From: Bacteroidales bacterium
GTDB taxonomy: Bacteria; Bacteroidota; Bacteroidia; Bacteroidales; UBA3824
Length of the DNA: 64,000 bases
Assembly (NCBI GenBank): GCA_016293845.1
Contig: JAEDDH010000004.1
Span: forward strand, 124,001 to 188,000
Direction of reading: 5' to 3'
Below the pieces are notes generated by a model. It saw only the letters and a list, made by a program, of their open reading frames with translations. It was not told the origin of the DNA and ran no database searches. Every line of letters begins with the position of its first letter. The first letter of the stretch is position 1. Of the stretch, positions 15,634-23,669 are shown piece after piece. The translations under genes were made by a program, and so were the position numbers.

Positions 15634-17196
15634 ATGAGAGAGTTCAACACCACAGGCATTTGTTACCCATACAAACATTATATGGTAAACATCGACAGCC
15701 GAATCGATGAAATCGAAAAGGCTGTCGCAAAGGGCGAGTACATCACCATCAACCGTGGACGTCAGTATGGAAAGACCACAACGCTGTATCATCTTGCCGA
15801 AAAATTGCAGGAGAATTATGTTGTATTTTCGCTAAGTTTTGAGCGGATGGGCGAGACTGAGTTTGGAACAGACGACGCGCTTGCCTACAATTTTTTGGAC
15901 AAAATGCGCAAAATGCTGCGCGTTGCCAAAAACGCCAACGACTACGTGAGAAACTCCATTAAAAAGGTCGTCGAGGACAATTCCGAAAAAAGTCTTATAA
16001 GGTTTTCATTCTTGGACGATTTTTTCACAGACCTCTGCGACAATTCCGACAAGCCTATTGTGGTGATAATCGACGAAGTAGATAGTGCAAGCAATTACGA
16101 ATCGTTTATAAAACTCCTCCGCTTGTTGCGTGAAAAATACCTGATACGCGAACAAATTCCCACTTTCCAATCGGTAATCCTCGCCGGCGTCTATGACATC
16201 AAGAACCTGAAACTAAAAGTGCGCCCCGACAGCGACCACCAGTATAATTCGCCGTGGAACATTGCCGTGGCATACACTACGGATATGTCGCTGCCCACCG
16301 ACGGCATCCGGCAGATGCTCCAAGAATACGAATCCGACCATCATTCAGGAATGGATACGGCTCAAATGGCGCAGATGATTACAGACTACACTTCGGGCTA
16401 CCCGTTCTTTGTGTCAAGGGTGTGCCAACTGATTGACCAACAAAAATTTAGTTGGGACAAGGAGGGACTGCAAGACGCGGTGAAAATTTTGCTCAAAGAA
16501 AAAAATACATTCTTCGACGATTTGACCAAAAAGTTGGAAGATTTCCCTGAAATGAAGAAAATGTTGAAAGAAATACTATTCAGTGGATACGAACCGAGTT
16601 TCAACATTTATTACAAGCATATTTCCATCGCTGCCATGTTCAATTACATATCGGACATCAATGGTAAGGTCAAGATTTCCAACAGAATTATAGAGACTTG
16701 GCTCTACAATCTTTTTGCTACCGAGGAGGAAATTGACAGCCGCCTTTACGACAAGGGCAGCATAGACCGCAGCCAGTTCATCGACGACAAAACGCTCAAA
16801 ATGGACAAAATCCTTGAAAAATTTGCACAACATTTCCGCGATATTTACGGCAGCAAGGATTTGACATTCAAGGAGGAAGAAGGTCGCAGATTTTTTATGC
16901 TCTATATCCGTCCAATTATCAATGGCACAGGCAATTATTACATTGAGGCGCAGACTCGCGACCGCTCTCGCACGGATATGATTATTGACTACCTCGGCAC
17001 TCAATACATCATTGAGATGAAGATTTGGCGCGGAGAAAGTTACAACGAGCGCGGCGAAAACCAACTTTTTGATTATCTCGACTTCTACCACGCCGACAAG
17101 GGCTACTTGCTGAGTTTCTGTTTCAACAAGAATAGCAAACCAGAAGCAAGAACAATTTCACAAGACGGCAGGGAGATTGTGGAGGTAGTAGTATAA
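15634..17196 (+). CDS. AAA-like ATPase with C-terminal PD-(D/E)XK domain (third copy)
   Basis: 520 residues with a different AAA-like subfamily at the N-terminus from the two other copies. It opens FNTTGICYPYKHYMVNI, then P-loop NRGRQYGKTTTLY and Walker B VVIIDEVDSA, followed by a winged-helix-like middle (DYTSGYPFFVSRVCQLID). The C-terminus carries DRSRTDMIIDYLGTQYIIEM with the D and E-x-K of a PD-(D/E)XK fold, then ENQLFDYLDFYH. No partner gene is evident; a broken GNAT gene follows by 18 bases. Function is unknown. Confidence 0.87.
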   Translation: MREFNTTGICYPYKHYMVNIDSRIDEIEKAVAKGEYITINRGRQYGKTTTLYHLAEKLQENYVVFSLSFERMGETEFGTDDALAYNFLDKMRKMLRVAKNANDYVRNSIKKVVEDNSEKSLIRFSFLDDFFTDLCDNSDKPIVVIIDEVDSASNYESFIKLLRLLREKYLIREQIPTFQSVILAGVYDIKNLKLKVRPDSDHQYNSPWNIAVAYTTDMSLPTDGIRQMLQEYESDHHSGMDTAQMAQMITDYTSGYPFFVSRVCQLIDQQKFSWDKEGLQDAVKILLKEKNTFFDDLTKKLEDFPEMKKMLKEILFSGYEPSFNIYYKHISIAAMFNYISDINGKVKISNRIIETWLYNLFATEEEIDSRLYDKGSIDRSQFIDDKTLKMDKILEKFAQHFRDIYGSKDLTFKEEEGRRFFMLYIRPIINGTGNYYIEAQTRDRSRTDMIIDYLGTQYIIEMKIWRGESYNERGENQLFDYLDFYHADKGYLLSFCFNKNSKPEARTISQDGREIVEVVV

Positions 17197-17214
17197 ATTT
17201 CAACTTAATACATT

Positions 17215-17794
17215 ATGCAAATCAAAACCGCAACAATCAACGATGTTCCCGAAATCTTGGAACTGCAACATAAAGCGTTTTTGCCTGTGGGTGAGGTGCT
17301 TAATTGGCTTGACGCACCTAATATCACCGAAACTATCGAAACGGCTATTGAGGATTTCCCAAAATTTACCGTGCTCAAAATGGTGGCAGACGATGGAAAG
17401 ATTGTCGGCTCGGTGAGGGGCAAGGTGGAAGACGGGTCGCTCTTTATCGGACGGTTGATGGTTTTACCTGAATATCAGCGCAATGGATACGCAAAAGAGT
17501 TGCTCCACCACTTGGGCTATCATTCTCCGCGAAACAGGCGAACCAATCGGCTCCATCGGATATATGAAAAATTACACATCAAAACTTCCTTCACGCCCAA
17601 ACGAACCTCTCGTGGGTTATTGGGTTGGCAAACCGTATTGGAACCAAGGCATTTGCACCGAGGCACTTGAACTTATGATTAAACATATCCGCGCCGTCGA
17701 AGATTGCAAATCGCTCATCAGTAGCCATTTTGTTGACAATCCCGCCTCGGGTCGCGTTATGCAGAAATCAACCATGAAGGCCAAAACAGTGTAA
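17215..17794 (+). pseudogene. Chimeric GNAT acetyltransferase remnant
   Basis: Two different acetyltransferases are joined out of frame. From 17215 the first 97 codons are a normal GNAT N-terminus (IKTATINDVPEILEL, RLMVLPEYQRNGYAKEL), which stops making sense after about 17510. From about 17505 in the next frame a RimL-type GNAT begins abruptly in mid-protein: TWAIILRETGEPIGSIGYM, VGYWVGKPYWNQGICTEALE, HFVDNPASGRVMQK. The second lacks its N-terminus and has a divergent tail. The simplest history is a deletion fusing neighbouring GNAT genes. Neither is likely to work. Confidence 0.8.
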
Positions 17795-17886
17795 TAGACG
17801 AACTTATACACGGCGTACCGCAAATAATATTGCCCAGTAAAGTATTAGTAATCTACCCAACAATCAATCCATCAACATCAACTCCT

Positions 17887-18546
17887 ATGAAAAAAGCATA
17901 CATCACAAGCGACCTGCATTTGCTGCACGAACGGATTATAAAAAATGCCGAACGTACAGAATATATGCCGTTTAGCCGCACAAAGGCTATACAAATGAGT
18001 TGGGATATTGTCAACTCAATAAACCAACAGATTCCCGACGACAACGATGTGATACTGTGGAATTTAGGTGACATATATTTTGGTCCAACGCTCTCGACCA
18101 AAGATTTATCACTTTTGCACGATTTTGTAAAAATAATGAAAGGCAAACACCGCAGGCTAAATCTTGTTTTGGGCAATCACGACCGACCATTTATCCAAAC
18201 AATTATGAATCTCGGTTTTGATTATATCTACGATTATCCTGTGCTGATAAACCAAAGATACATTCTAAGTCACGAACCCGTATTTTTATCAGATAATCAA
18301 TTCATTAACATACACGGACACACGCATCAGAAATATGTTGGCAGCGACTATTTTTGCTGGGTTTTAGAAAACAAAGAAATGGTGGTAAAGGCGTACAAAG
18401 ATGCCCGCCGCAAATGTCCATTCAACCCCGAACTAAAAAAGGAAAATTGGCAGCAACTGATAGTTAATCCCACGCAATACAAAAATATATGTTGGGATGC
18501 CAATAATTATAAAGTTTTAAATTTGTGGAAGGTAATGGATAATTAA
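17887..18546 (+). CDS. Calcineurin-like metallophosphoesterase
   Basis: 219 residues from MKKAYITSDLHLLHE; the upstream in-frame start at 17830 adds non-family sequence overlapping the GNAT remnant. Metal-binding motifs of the superfamily are present: SDLHLLHE (D-x-H), NLGDIYFG (GD), LVLGNHDR (GNHD), LSHEPV and INIHGHTH (GH-x-H). Small cytoplasmic members act on phosphodiesters or nucleotides; the substrate here is unknown. A short hypothetical gene follows in the same direction. Confidence 0.9.
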   Translation: MKKAYITSDLHLLHERIIKNAERTEYMPFSRTKAIQMSWDIVNSINQQIPDDNDVILWNLGDIYFGPTLSTKDLSLLHDFVKIMKGKHRRLNLVLGNHDRPFIQTIMNLGFDYIYDYPVLINQRYILSHEPVFLSDNQFINIHGHTHQKYVGSDYFCWVLENKEMVVKAYKDARRKCPFNPELKKENWQQLIVNPTQYKNICWDANNYKVLNLWKVMDN

Positions 18547-18576
18547 GTCTGCATTTGTCGTAACGGAGAATTTTAT

Positions 18577-18825
18577 ATGTGGAAAACTTTGATTTATTAC
18601 AAGCCTGAGCACTTTGATATAGCAAATAAACTACAAGGCAACTATTTAGCACATAAAAAAATAGCAGATATCATTTCAGAAGACAAACAGGATGATATTG
18701 AATATGCCATAGTCCAGCAATACGACGAGGCAATTTTTATCGAAGACTCTGAAACAGTGATTATACACAAAATAAAATCGGGTTATACAAATAGATGTAA
18801 TATCTCAGAGGTGTGGTATCAGTAA
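18577..18825 (+). CDS. Small hypothetical protein
   Basis: 82 residues with a plausible ribosome-binding site (GGAG) nine bases upstream. The sequence is acidic and soluble, with repeated ISEDKQDDIEYAIV and EAIFIEDSETVII segments suggesting a small alpha/beta fold. I recognise no family. It lies 30 bases after the metallophosphoesterase gene and is probably co-transcribed with it. Confidence 0.5.
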   Translation: MWKTLIYYKPEHFDIANKLQGNYLAHKKIADIISEDKQDDIEYAIVQQYDEAIFIEDSETVIIHKIKSGYTNRCNISEVWYQ

Positions 18826-18948
18826 TTATTTTGAACTAAACGGTGGAATATCGTTCCAATGCTCCGACAATTTTGACAACGAAATCTTGTGCGGCGAATA
18901 CGGCGTTATAGATGAAGAACTTAGCATCACCGATTGGCATAATTTTTA
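18815..18948 (+). pseudogene. Coding-like C-terminal fragment
   Basis: In a different frame from the 82-residue gene, the sequence reads CGISNYFELNGGISF, then DNEILCGEYGVIDEELSITD and WHNF-stop. It looks like the last 44 residues of an unrecognised protein. There is no start codon in this frame. It may be the end of the preceding gene displaced by a frameshift, or debris next to the cas9 remnant. Confidence 0.4.
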
Positions 18949-18999
18949 GGCAAGATACACACAAAGATTCATTTGATTTTCAACAATATACAAAAATAA

Positions 19000-19038
19000 G
19001 TTGTCTAAATCTGCAAAAAAAATGCAGATTTAGACAAC
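19000..19038 (-). terminator. 16-bp perfect hairpin at the end of the cas9 remnant
   Basis: GTTGTCTAAATCTGCA (19000-19015) and its exact complement (19023-19038) flank a 7-base A/T loop. Read on the minus strand, the hairpin is followed by TTATTTTTG, consistent with a terminator, and it contains the stop codon of the last cas9-derived frame. Confidence 0.65.
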
Positions 19039-20250
19039 CTCCAAAAACCTCCGCATCAAAAATGTCAGAAAGTACGGAAATGTGTAGAATTTGCCGTTGA
19101 AGCCGATGTTCTTGTTGCAGAGTTTAATGCCGAATTTGATTTCGGGGTATTTGTCGGGAGAGGTGGGATTGCGACCGTAAAAAATCTCTATCGCACCAAA
19201 TTGTTTGTCGGTAACACACATTACACCCACTTTGCCTTCTTCGGGAAGAAACGACTTCACTCGCCTTCAATATCGGGAGTTTTTACTTTCCGGTTTTGAC
19301 TGATATCTAACAAGCTCCCAATTTTGTATTCGGTTTTTGTCTTGCTGACATTTTCATATTTGCACATTACATACAAATCTCCCATTGCTGCATAATAGTT
19401 TTGCTTATACGGATATTTAGAGAGGTATGTCTGTTTTTTTATCGCTAACGGATTCTTGACTAACGGCGCAAAACAGAGAATATGCCTGATTTTGTTTCCT
19501 TGCGGGTCTTTGATTCCGGCTTCGTATGCGTCTTTGAATGATGTACCGTCGGTAAATTGTGATTTGATGTTTAACAAAAGTGCTTTGCCCACAATTACTT
19601 TTTCCAATTCGTCCCAATTCTTAAAGCCACTGTCTTGGTCGTTTTTCTTGAATGTTTCCACCACCACACGTGTGTTTTCGTCGATTATAGCATAGCCATT
19701 TTCGTCGTTTGTGGTCAGCAACTTGTTTATCATTCGGCGCAACGAATGAAGAACACGCATTGCCATCGGATTTTTGAGTGCGCCAATCACAGGACTTCCC
19801 AAATGTTTCATTACTCTGCCATCTTCGATTGTTTGTTCTTTTGCCGGAGCATAAACTTCAATCATAGATGGATGATAGATTTTTTTCAACTGTTTTGGGT
19901 CGATATAATCGTATTCCTTGCGGATGCAGTCAGCCAACGCTTCGGCAAGTTTGGGCAGTGTGTAATAGTTGCGGTCTGATGAGGCAAAAAACTCTTGATA
20001 GAGTTTTTCTGCGGCGGTGATAATTTTGTTTCACCATTTTTTTCTGGAATGTTGTTTCATATTTCCAAGATTGCCAATTATCACCGAGAAGTTTTTTTAA
20101 TCTTCCCGACACAGGACAGCCCGAAACGTAAGCGGACAACACTTATTATCAATAAGAAGTTCCAACGTAGCCCATAGTCTATATTTACGTGCTTGATACA
20201 TTCTGCCACGGTTCTCTTTTAGGTTCGCTCCAAGGTAATGTCTATTTTAA
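19030..20250 (-). pseudogene. cas9: Degenerate cas9 (type II-C-like)
   Basis: The minus strand holds ordered pieces of Cas9. First is ENRGRMYQARKYRLWATLEL (near 20200). Next, in another frame, comes VSGCPVSGRLKKLLGDNW, then after further frameshifts AAEKLYQEFFASSDRNYYT, KKIYHPSMIEVYAP and the RuvC-II region NPMAMRVLHSLRRMINKLL plus ENTRVVVETF. The sequence then jumps directly to the C-terminal region (CFAPLVKNPLAIKKQTYLSK, YYAAMGDLYVMCKYE, and after another frameshift SFLPEEGKVGVMCVTDKQFG). RuvC-I, the bridge helix, HNH and RuvC-III are missing. No cas1, cas2 or repeat array is visible within the window. It is inactive. Confidence 0.85.
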
Positions 20251-20257
20251 CCCTCTC

Positions 20258-20292
20258 AAAAAAAATAGCGGCAACCAATTAAGATTGCCGCC
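20258..20292 (-). terminator. Rho-independent terminator of glyA
   Basis: On the minus strand GCGGCAATC pairs with GGTTGCCGC (20283-20291 with 20268-20276, one G-U pair), followed by ATA and then a run of eight T (complement of 20258-20265). It lies 26 bases past the glyA stop. Confidence 0.9.
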
Positions 20293-20317
20293 ACTTTAAT
20301 CCATATAGTTTTCAAAA

Positions 20318-21595
20318 TTACTTATCCAAGGGGAAGCCAGCCATTAGTTCGTTTACTTGGGCTTTTACTTTGGCGATAACGTCATCGTTGGTGATGTTTT
20401 TGATAACGGTGTCGATAAAGTCTACAACTTGCATAATTTCAGTCTCTTTGAGTCCGCGTGTGGTGATGGCTGCTGTGCCAAGACGTACACCTGAGGTCTG
20501 GAATGCCGAACGTGTATCCCACGGAACCATATTCTTGTTGGCTGTGATGTCGGCTTTTTCGAGTGCCAACTGAACTTCCTTACCAGTGATGTCGGGGAAG
20601 TTTTTGCGGAGGTCAACAAGCATAGAGTGGTTGTCGGTACCGTCGGAAAGAATCTTGTAACCACGGTTCATAAGTTCGTTTGCCATTACGCGAGCATTGG
20701 TCTGAACCTGTTTAGCGTACTCTTTGAATTCGGGTGTGAGAGCCTCGCCGAATGCAACAGCCTTGGCAGCGATAACGTGCTCTAAAGGTCCGCCCTGAAC
20801 GCCGGGGAATACTGCAGAATCCAACAGCGACGATATTTTGCGGATAACGCCTTTGGTAGTGGTTTTGCCCCACGGATTGTCGAAATCTTTGCCGAGGAGG
20901 ATGATGCCGCCACGAGGTCCGCGGAGGGTTTTATGTGTGGTAGATGTTACGATGTGAGCGTATTTCAACGGGTTTTTGAGGATGCCGGCAGCGATAAGAC
21001 CTGCGGGGTGAGCCATATCGATCATCATCAATGCTCCCACCTTGTCGGCAATAGCACGCATACGTTCGTAGTCCCAATCGCGAGAGTAAGCCGAAGCACC
21101 ACCGATGATAAGTTTCGGTTTGGTTTCGAGGGCAACTTTCTCCATTTGGTCGTAGTCGATAAGACCGGTTTCTTTGTTGATATTGTACGAAACGTGGTTG
21201 TAGAGCAAACCAGAAGAGTTAACGGGCGAACCGTGGCTGAGGTGACCGCCGTGATCGAGGTCTAAGCCCATAAATGTGTCGCCGGGTTTCAAAACGGTCA
21301 AGAGCACAGCCATATTAGCCTGCGCACCTGAGTGGGGTTGAACGTTTACCCATTCGGCGTCGTAAAGTTTTTTAAGACGTTCGATAGCGAGAGTCTCCAT
21401 TTCGTCAACGAAGTGACAGCCGCCGTAATAGCGGTGTCCAGGATATCCCTCGGCGTATTTGTTGGTTAGTACCGAACCCATTGCACGCATTACGTTGGCG
21501 CTTACAAAGTTTTCGGAAGCAATAAGCTCGATGCCGTTTTTCTGACGGCCGTATTCTTTCTCGATAATGTCGAATACTGCGTTGTCTTGTGCCAT
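20318..21595 (-). CDS. glyA: Serine hydroxymethyltransferase
   Basis: 425 residues, full length. This PLP enzyme interconverts serine and glycine with tetrahydrofolate and is the main source of one-carbon units. Family motifs are complete: ELIASENFVSANVM, YAEGYPGHRYYGG, VQPHSGAQANMAV, the DMAHPAGLIAAG stretch, and the PLP-lysine loop TSTTHKTLRGPRGG. It is a single-gene unit with a TAAATTTG -7 box upstream (21627-21634, minus strand) and its own terminator. Confidence 0.98.
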   Translation of the reverse strand: MAQDNAVFDIIEKEYGRQKNGIELIASENFVSANVMRAMGSVLTNKYAEGYPGHRYYGGCHFVDEMETLAIERLKKLYDAEWVNVQPHSGAQANMAVLLTVLKPGDTFMGLDLDHGGHLSHGSPVNSSGLLYNHVSYNINKETGLIDYDQMEKVALETKPKLIIGGASAYSRDWDYERMRAIADKVGALMMIDMAHPAGLIAAGILKNPLKYAHIVTSTTHKTLRGPRGGIILLGKDFDNPWGKTTTKGVIRKISSLLDSAVFPGVQGGPLEHVIAAKAVAFGEALTPEFKEYAKQVQTNARVMANELMNRGYKILSDGTDNHSMLVDLRKNFPDITGKEVQLALEKADITANKNMVPWDTRSAFQTSGVRLGTAAITTRGLKETEIMQVVDFIDTVIKNITNDDVIAKVKAQVNELMAGFPLDK

Positions 21596-21626
21596 AATAT
21601 TGATATGAATGTTTTAAACAATGCGG

Positions 21627-21634
21627 CAAATTTA
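21627..21634 (-). promoter_or_regulatory. -7 element of glyA
   Basis: The minus strand reads TAAATTTG (TAnnTTTG), 32 bases before the glyA start. Confidence 0.6.
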
Positions 21635-21737
21635 AACATTTAGGTTTGTATAATCAATTTTTGTAAAAATAATTTTTTGTTAATATAATGTTGGCGCAAT
21701 AAGTTTTAATTTGCAACCCACAAACATTAAGGTAATA

Positions 21738-23546
21738 ATGGGCATAGACAAGTGTACAAAGCGACGTTGGAAGATGAGACGGGCGTTCGGACGTTTTTAC
21801 GAATGGCGTATCCGTCATATAGGCACTACACAGTACCTTACTATACTTAGCATAATAGTGGGCGCTATTGCTGGCATTACGGCAGCGGTGCTCAAAACCA
21901 TCACCCACCATATCAGCGGATTCTTGTCGGGCACTATCAATCCATTGCTCGGTTTCGACGGAAATCTTATTTTTCCATTTGTGGGTATCGCCATTACCGT
22001 TGGTTTTATTAAGTTTATATTAAGACAAAACATCAGCGGCGGAATTCCCCGAGTGCTTTACTCCATATCAAAAGAGGAGGCGGTGATAAAGCCTCACAAT
22101 ATGTATTCGTCGGTGATAACTTCCGCAATAACAGTAGGTTTCGGAGGAAGCGCGGGATTGGAGGGACCTACAGTGGTAACAGGCGCGGCAATTGGCTCAA
22201 ACATTGGTAAGTTTCTGCACCTCAATTTCAAACAGCGTCTTTTGATGCTGGGATGTGCCACTGCTGCGGCGTTGGCTGCCATATTCAAAGCCCCGATTAC
22301 GGGAGTGGTTTTTGTGATGGAGGTGTTTATGCTCGACCTTACAATGAGTTCGCTCGTACCTTTGCTAATATCCTCAGTAACAGGTGTTTTGATTTCGTAT
22401 ATGTTATCGGGCAGCAGTCCTGTCTATTTTTTCCGCATGACCGACGCTTTCACAAGCAACGATGTGCCATACTTTATACTCCTTGGATTGGTTTGCGCCT
22501 TTACATCTATCTATTTTACAAGAAGTTACATTTGGCTATCGCAACAATTCCGCAAAATCAACTCCACCGTTTGGAAACTTGTTTGGGGTGCGCTTCTGCT
22601 CACAGGAATGATTTATCTATTTCCGTCGCTCTTTGGCGAAGGTTACGACATAATCTCCAATAGTCTCAACGGCAACATCAAACCCATCTACCGCAACAGC
22701 ATTTTTTCATCGTGGCACAGCGGCTGGGGAACAGTTCTCTTGCTCACCGCCCTCACGCTTGCAAAACCCATTGCCACATCAGCCACATTTGCAGCCGGAG
22801 GCGTGGGAGGTATATTTGCACCCTCGTTGTTTGTGGGCGCAACCACGGGACTGCTACTCTCTACCGTGCTCACACGTCTGGGATTTCAGGATATTCACGC
22901 AGCCAACTTTGCCCTTGTAGGAATGGCAGGAACAATTGCCGGAGTGCTTCACGCACCTCTCACAGCGGTTTTTCTAATTGCCGAACTCACAGGAGGTTAC
23001 AAACTTTTTGTGCCGCTGATGATGGTGAGCGTGCTGTCGTATATTTTTACTAAGAAATTCATTACCAATTCGATATACACTTATCAACTTGCCCGCCGCA
23101 ACGAACTTCTCACTCATCACACCGACAAGAATGTGCTCAACCTTATGAAGTTAGACAAACTTATTGAGACCAATTTTGCCGTTGTTTTCCCCGAAGACAC
23201 TTTGCGCGTGCTTGTGAAGGCAGTTGAAGACACCACCCGAAACATTTTTGCCGTTGTCAGCCGCACCGACAACACCTTTATTGGAATAATCAAGATGGAC
23301 GACATCCGCAAACTGATGTTTCACCCCGAAAAATATGACCAAATATTTGTAAAAGACCTCTGTTTCCGACCCGAATACACCGTGCGCATCGACGAGAGTA
23401 TGGATTCGGTAGCCACCAAATTCACCACCTCCGACAAGTTCAACATTGCCGTACTCGACGAAAACAACAAGTATATCGGCTTTGTATCCCGCGCCAAAGT
23501 ATTCTCAACGTATAGGCGAATGAGCAAACAGTTGTCGGAAGATTAA
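21738..23546 (+). CDS. CLC-family chloride channel/antiporter with CBS pair
   Basis: About 602 residues from MGIDKCTKRRW (preceded by AAGG); starts at 21711 or 21774 are possible. It is an integral membrane CLC protein that moves Cl- or exchanges it for protons. Selectivity-filter motifs are visible: GFGGSAGLEGPTVV (GSxGxEGP variant), FKAPITGVVFVMEVF with the gating-glutamate position, and GGVGGIFAPSLFVGA (GxFxP). A cytoplasmic tail of about 130 residues holds two CBS motifs (AVVSRTDNTFIGIIKMDDI, IAVLDENNKYIGFVSRAKV), which usually bind adenine nucleotides. It is divergent from glyA. Confidence 0.95.
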   Translation: MGIDKCTKRRWKMRRAFGRFYEWRIRHIGTTQYLTILSIIVGAIAGITAAVLKTITHHISGFLSGTINPLLGFDGNLIFPFVGIAITVGFIKFILRQNISGGIPRVLYSISKEEAVIKPHNMYSSVITSAITVGFGGSAGLEGPTVVTGAAIGSNIGKFLHLNFKQRLLMLGCATAAALAAIFKAPITGVVFVMEVFMLDLTMSSLVPLLISSVTGVLISYMLSGSSPVYFFRMTDAFTSNDVPYFILLGLVCAFTSIYFTRSYIWLSQQFRKINSTVWKLVWGALLLTGMIYLFPSLFGEGYDIISNSLNGNIKPIYRNSIFSSWHSGWGTVLLLTALTLAKPIATSATFAAGGVGGIFAPSLFVGATTGLLLSTVLTRLGFQDIHAANFALVGMAGTIAGVLHAPLTAVFLIAELTGGYKLFVPLMMVSVLSYIFTKKFITNSIYTYQLARRNELLTHHTDKNVLNLMKLDKLIETNFAVVFPEDTLRVLVKAVEDTTRNIFAVVSRTDNTFIGIIKMDDIRKLMFHPEKYDQIFVKDLCFRPEYTVRIDESMDSVATKFTTSDKFNIAVLDENNKYIGFVSRAKVFSTYRRMSKQLSED

Positions 23547-23669
23547 AAAATTTTCTCAAAAAAAATTTGCATATTCCAAAATGTTTCCATATATTTAGCA
23601 CTTGGAAAAATGACCCTTTGTGCGTATATCAGTACGAGGGATAGAAGAGTTTTTAACAATACCTAAAAG

